From a bacterium (lineage in GTDB: Bacteria; Sysuimicrobiota; Sysuimicrobiia; Sysuimicrobiales; Segetimicrobiaceae): 46,884 nt of DNA. Positions 44,345 through 46,884 of the stretch are shown piece after piece. Position numbers and translations under genes: made by a program. The notes beneath the pieces were generated by a model, which saw nothing but the letters and a program-made list of their open reading frames with translations, did not search any database and was not told the origin of the DNA. The stretch lies in assembly GCA_035307765.1 (NCBI GenBank), contig DATGHU010000047.1:1-46884 (forward strand), read 5' to 3'. Each line of letters begins with the position of its first letter. Positions within the stretch are counted from its first letter, which is position 1.

Positions 44345-44859
44345 TGCTTATCCACCATCCCCACCGGATTCACCGTGACGAGCTTGGTCCAATGAGTCGA
44401 CAGCGTATTGCCGTGGCGGGTATCGTGCAGGGTAAACGTCACCGCTGTTGCCGGGGCCGCGAGGTACCCGCGGGTGTTGAACTCTGCGGCGGTCCCGATG
44501 GTCAGGGCGTCAAAAACGATATTGGGCCGCAAGCTAATCGTGCGCTCCGTCGCCCAAGCGGTACACGAACTGCCGAAGGCGGTGCACCGCTCGATCAGGT
44601 ACTGGGAGGCCACCGTGGCCTTCAGGTGATAGTGCAGAGAACGGCTCGTCGCCAATTCGCGGGTCAGCTGGAGGTTGTTTTGAAGGTCCTGCACGTCCGC
44701 GGCGAGGGCGGTGGGGCTGGAGTTGAATATTGGCCAGGCGATGGCAATCGCCGCCGCCACGAGCGCCAGGGCGACGATGATCTCCAAGAGACTAAAGCCG
44801 TCGGATGCACCGGCCGTTCGGGCAATCACGACCCCAAACCCCTCCCGTTGTGACACCAT
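44341..44859 (-). CDS. FimT/GspH-like minor pilin
   Basis: This 172-residue prepilin has the signal SDGFSLLEIIVALALVAAAIAI (cleavage after the glycine near 22, E5 present). The helix continues as ADVQDLQNNLQLTRELATSRS, typical of GspH/FimT. ATG 44859 is chosen because AAGGGG is about 9 bases upstream and the longer frame would give an overlong leader. FimT in other bacteria binds DNA in natural transformation. It is the first gene of the operon. The upstream region holds a hairpin and repeats. Confidence 0.87.
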   Translation of the reverse strand: MVSQREGFGVVIARTAGASDGFSLLEIIVALALVAAAIAIAWPIFNSSPTALAADVQDLQNNLQLTRELATSRSLHYHLKATVASQYLIERCTAFGSSCTAWATERTISLRPNIVFDALTIGTAAEFNTRGYLAAPATAVTFTLHDTRHGNTLSTHWTKLVTVNPVGMVDKQ

Positions 44860-44868
44860 GGTTATATT

Positions 44869-44895
44869 CCCCTTCGGTCCAGTTTCTAGAAGGGG
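44869..44895 (-). promoter_or_regulatory. Hairpin that would mask the SD of the pilin operon
   Basis: On the minus-strand RNA, CCCCTTC (44895-44889) pairs with GAAGGGG (44875-44869) through 7 bp and a 13-base loop. The 3' arm is the SD of the fimT-like gene. A second stem with TCCCCC/GGGGGA arms lies just upstream. Confidence 0.5.
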
Positions 44896-44946
44896 GGTTC
44901 GAGTCAGATGAACATCCCCCTTGGTTCTAATGGGGGAAAGCGCCCG

Positions 44947-44980
44947 CCATTCGAACGAGGGGGTCCCTACCATTCGAACG
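44947..44980. repeat. Direct repeats upstream of the pilin operon
   Basis: CCATTCGAACG occurs at 44947-44957 and again at 44970-44980, a 23-base period (about two helical turns). A partial copy TCATTCG lies at 44983-44989. Each holds the palindrome TTCGAA. They look like paired operator sites. The gap 44860-45343 (484 bases) otherwise holds only the leader and one doubtful small ORF. Confidence 0.55.
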
Positions 44981-45003
44981 CGTCATTCGTTTTGGTGAGA
45001 AGT

Positions 45004-45294
45004 TTATGAGAAGTTTTGCGAAAGGTGCGGGGCGGTTTGCGCCGAGCCCCGAATCACCTCATGCATCCTCTCGGCGGGCATCAAATGATCGACAGAACCT
45101 AACGCATTGCCTCGCGCATCTTCGCGGGACCAGTCCCATGCACCGGTGTGCGCGGCGTCTTCGACCCTGGTCATCAGTGGGTCGGAGAGGCGCGGGTGCG
45201 CCGGGAGTCCTCGACGCGCCGCGGCGGTGGTGCTAGGAGCGATAGCGACGAAGACCCAACCGCAGGCCGCGGCTACAGTTCCGAGCACGAACAC
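45004..45294 (-). CDS. Doubtful small exported protein
   Basis: This 96-residue frame starts with GTG and a signal-peptide-like segment (MFVLGTVAAACGWVFVAIAP). The rest shows no family features. No good SD is present. It is listed because it is the only candidate in this gap; it may be chance. Confidence 0.25.
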   Translation of the reverse strand: MFVLGTVAAACGWVFVAIAPSTTAAARRGLPAHPRLSDPLMTRVEDAAHTGAWDWSREDARGNALGSVDHLMPAERMHEVIRGSAQTAPHLSQNFS

Positions 45295-45343
45295 GAGACA
45301 CCGTCAGGGGGAAGATGAGTTACCCGAGGGTCGCACACTCGGA

Positions 45344-45988
45344 TCAGCGTTTTCCGCGCGGAAGCGAAGTCAGGAACGGGTTGGTCCGCCGCTCCTCCCC
45401 GATCGTCGTCTCAGGGCCGTGGCCTGGGTAGCAAACGGTCGGGTCGGGCAGGGGCAGCAATACCCGGGTGATTGAGGCCAGCAAGGTTGCCGCGTCAGCC
45501 CCCGGCAGATCTGTACGGCCGATACTTCCGGCGAACAGCGTGTCGCCGACAAAAACCAGCCCGTCCCCCAGCAGGCACACGCCCCCGGGACTGTGGCCGG
45601 GTGTGTGGCGCACCGTGACCGCCAGTTCCCCCACCCGAAGTTGATCCCCCTCCGCGAGCCACCTGTCCGGGACGGGCGCGGGCGGAAGGTCGAGCCCAAA
45701 CATCGCCTTCGCCCGAGCCGGACCGTGCGTGAGAATATCGCGTTCCGCCTCATGAATCCAGAACGGCGCCCCCGTCGACCGGCGCACCACGTCGACCGCG
45801 AGGATATGATCGAAGTGCCCATGCGTATTGACCAACGCGAGAGGGCGCGCACCCAACCGCCGGAGCGCCTCGAGAATCCGGTCCGGTTCGTCGCCGGGGT
45901 CGATCACGAAAACCTCGCGGGTCGTGTCGTCGCCGAAGATGTAGCAATTGGCTCCTATCGGACCGACGGGGAACCCCTCGAGAATCAT
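45344..45988 (-). CDS. Metallo-beta-lactamase-fold hydrolase (glyoxalase II-like)
   Basis: This 214-residue protein has the metal motif THGHFDH (55-61), HTPGHSPGG, VGDTLFAGSIGRTD and the final GHGPETTIGEERRTNPFL. It matches YcbL/glyoxalase II-like enzymes that hydrolyse thioesters. ATG 45988 (MILEGFPVGPIGANCYI) fits the family start, although the SD is weak. Confidence 0.9.
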   Translation of the reverse strand: MILEGFPVGPIGANCYIFGDDTTREVFVIDPGDEPDRILEALRRLGARPLALVNTHGHFDHILAVDVVRRSTGAPFWIHEAERDILTHGPARAKAMFGLDLPPAPVPDRWLAEGDQLRVGELAVTVRHTPGHSPGGVCLLGDGLVFVGDTLFAGSIGRTDLPGADAATLLASITRVLLPLPDPTVCYPGHGPETTIGEERRTNPFLTSLPRGKR

Positions 45989-46108
45989 AGTGGCGCGGAA
46001 CCCGGCAGCGTCAAGCCGGGCCCCGCGCTCTCGACAAGACAGATACGACTGGAACGCGGCACAGGAACACACCCGTCCCGCACAACGACCTCGCCCCCAC
46101 CCGTCCGG

Positions 46109-46651
46109 TCAGGTTCGAGCGGTCACCTTTGCCGTATTCAGCACCTTGATTATTTCGCGGCAGAACGCGGGGAGATCGGGCGGGGTGCGTGATGAGATCA
46201 GGTTCCCATCAACGACCACTTCTTTGTCAACGTAATGCGCGCCAGCGTTGATGACATCGTCCTTGACGGCACTGACGCAGGTCATTGTCTTCCCCTTGAG
46301 AATCCCGGCGGAGATGGGCACCCAGGCGGCGTGGCAGATTGACGCGACGACCTTGCCCGATTGAAATGCCTCCCGAACAAGCCGGAGCATGGCTTGGTGG
46401 CGCCGCATCCGGTCGGGGGCATATCCTCCGGGGACGATGACCGCATCAAAATCCGCGGCGTGGGCGTCGTCCATCGATAGATCGGCCTTGGCCGGATAGC
46501 CTTCCTTGCTCTTGTAGGACTCCCCCGCCTTCGGCCCCACGATCGTCACATGGGCACCAGCCTCCCGAAGACGCAGCACAGGGTACCAGAGTTCAAGGTT
46601 CTCATAGTAATCTTCCGCAAGCACCGCCACACGCTTACCGGTGAGCTCCAT
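46109..46651 (-). CDS. DJ-1/PfpI family protein
   Basis: This 180-residue protein of the PfpI/YhbO type has the nucleophile elbow ASICHAAW with C106 and H107, and the acidic partner in AEDYYENLE (about 12-20). FDAVIVPGGYAPD and KTMTCVSAVKDDVINAGA are also typical. Relatives act in stress defence as glyoxalases, deglycases (debated) or proteases. The SD GGGAGG precedes ATG 46651. It has its own promoter at 46704-46733. Confidence 0.9.
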   Translation of the reverse strand: MELTGKRVAVLAEDYYENLELWYPVLRLREAGAHVTIVGPKAGESYKSKEGYPAKADLSMDDAHAADFDAVIVPGGYAPDRMRRHQAMLRLVREAFQSGKVVASICHAAWVPISAGILKGKTMTCVSAVKDDVINAGAHYVDKEVVVDGNLISSRTPPDLPAFCREIIKVLNTAKVTART

Positions 46652-46703
46652 CGCTGTCCCTCCCTGATGAAAGAAGTTCTGATGCATCCTTGCGGTCAAA
46701 TTC

Positions 46704-46733
46704 AGTATACGAGTCGGCGCAATTCGTGGTCAA
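46704..46733 (-). promoter_or_regulatory. Promoter of the DJ-1/PfpI gene
   Basis: On the minus strand, TTGACC (46733-46728), an 18-base spacer and TATACT (46709-46704) form a good sigma-70 promoter. The start is near 46697, giving a leader of about 45 bases. Confidence 0.72.
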
Positions 46734-46859
46734 GCGCCCGACGGGGATAGGAGATAGAGCCTCCTGAAACTGCCGGAACCGTAACGCCCAGGCCCATTTC
46801 AGGCCCTATTTTCTCCGCGTCCCGCTTCGTCTACGCTTTCGCCGACTCCCGTGTCCCGG

Positions 46860-46884
46860 TACAATTAGTGCTAAGGACGGCATG
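46860..46884 (+). promoter_or_regulatory. Possible promoter -10, SD and start codon of a gene leaving the window
   Basis: TACAAT (46860-46865) is followed by AAGGA (46874-46878) and then an ATG on the very last three bases (46882-46884). This looks like the start of a plus-strand gene beyond the window. The -35 is weak (TTTCGC). Confidence 0.35.

Noticed and set aside
44912-44955. Sigma-54-like element (TGGCGGG...TTCC on the minus strand) upstream of the pilin operon
   Set aside because: The -12 element lacks the GC dinucleotide (TTCC instead of TTGC), so the match is too weak.

Overview
This 46.9 kb window is high-GC, gene-dense bacterial chromosome. There are no rRNA or tRNA genes, insertion sequences, phage genes or CRISPR arrays that I can recognise. 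Gene content and order recall Gram-positive (Firmicutes-type) genomes: tmk - cyclic-di-AMP receptor - holB, and mfd - mazG - S4 protein - (eno) - divIC/ftsB-like - S1 protein (the yabN/yabO/divIC/yabR order of Bacillus). High GC, no sporulation genes, a proton pyrophosphatase, endonuclease Q and a type IV pilus minor-pilin cluster suggest a deep, uncultured Terrabacteria lineage such as CSP1-3/Sysuimicrobiota. That placement is inference from synteny and was not computed.

Left part (1-13.1 kb). A PLP gamma-lyase/synthase (cut by the window edge) follows a DMT exporter. Divergent from them are endonuclease IV and a small zinc-finger membrane protein. On the minus strand a good sigma-70 promoter drives an R3H/AAA ATPase, thymidylate kinase, a c-di-AMP receptor and DNA polymerase III delta'. 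A RlmI-like methyltransferase, endonuclease Q and a geranylgeranyl-reductase-like flavoprotein follow. A secreted alpha/beta hydrolase and an exported DUF192 protein lie on the plus strand.

Centre (13.2-32.3 kb, plus strand). A K+-independent-type H+-pyrophosphatase is translationally coupled to a GAF-GAF histidine kinase. Next is an ANTAR response regulator carrying an unusual ~390-residue extension that ends in a histone-like basic tail. Then come an ArsR-SRPBCC pair with an apparently leaderless promoter, VOC and DinB proteins, glnA behind a possible attenuator, nadE, and the mfd-to-S1 block of repair, NTP clean-up, ribosome rescue, glycolysis and cell-division genes.

Right part (32.3-46.9 kb, mostly minus strand). 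This holds a small helical protein, a squalene-cyclase-repeat protein, a 3-hydroxyisobutyrate-dehydrogenase-like enzyme and an Fpg/Nei glycosylase. A DUF1445-HyuA-HyuB module is probably for 5-oxoproline/D-glutamate or hydantoins. A four-gene minor-pilin operon (FimT-, PilV-, PilW- and PilX-like) resembles the Thermus pilA1-pilA2-pilA3-comZ layout and has direct repeats and an SD-masking hairpin upstream. A metallo-hydrolase and a DJ-1/PfpI protein finish the window.

The best candidates for something undescribed are the extended ANTAR regulator in the hppA operon, the large pilin tip-like protein with its control region, and the glnA leader switch. Very long antisense ORFs are common here because of high GC and were discarded.
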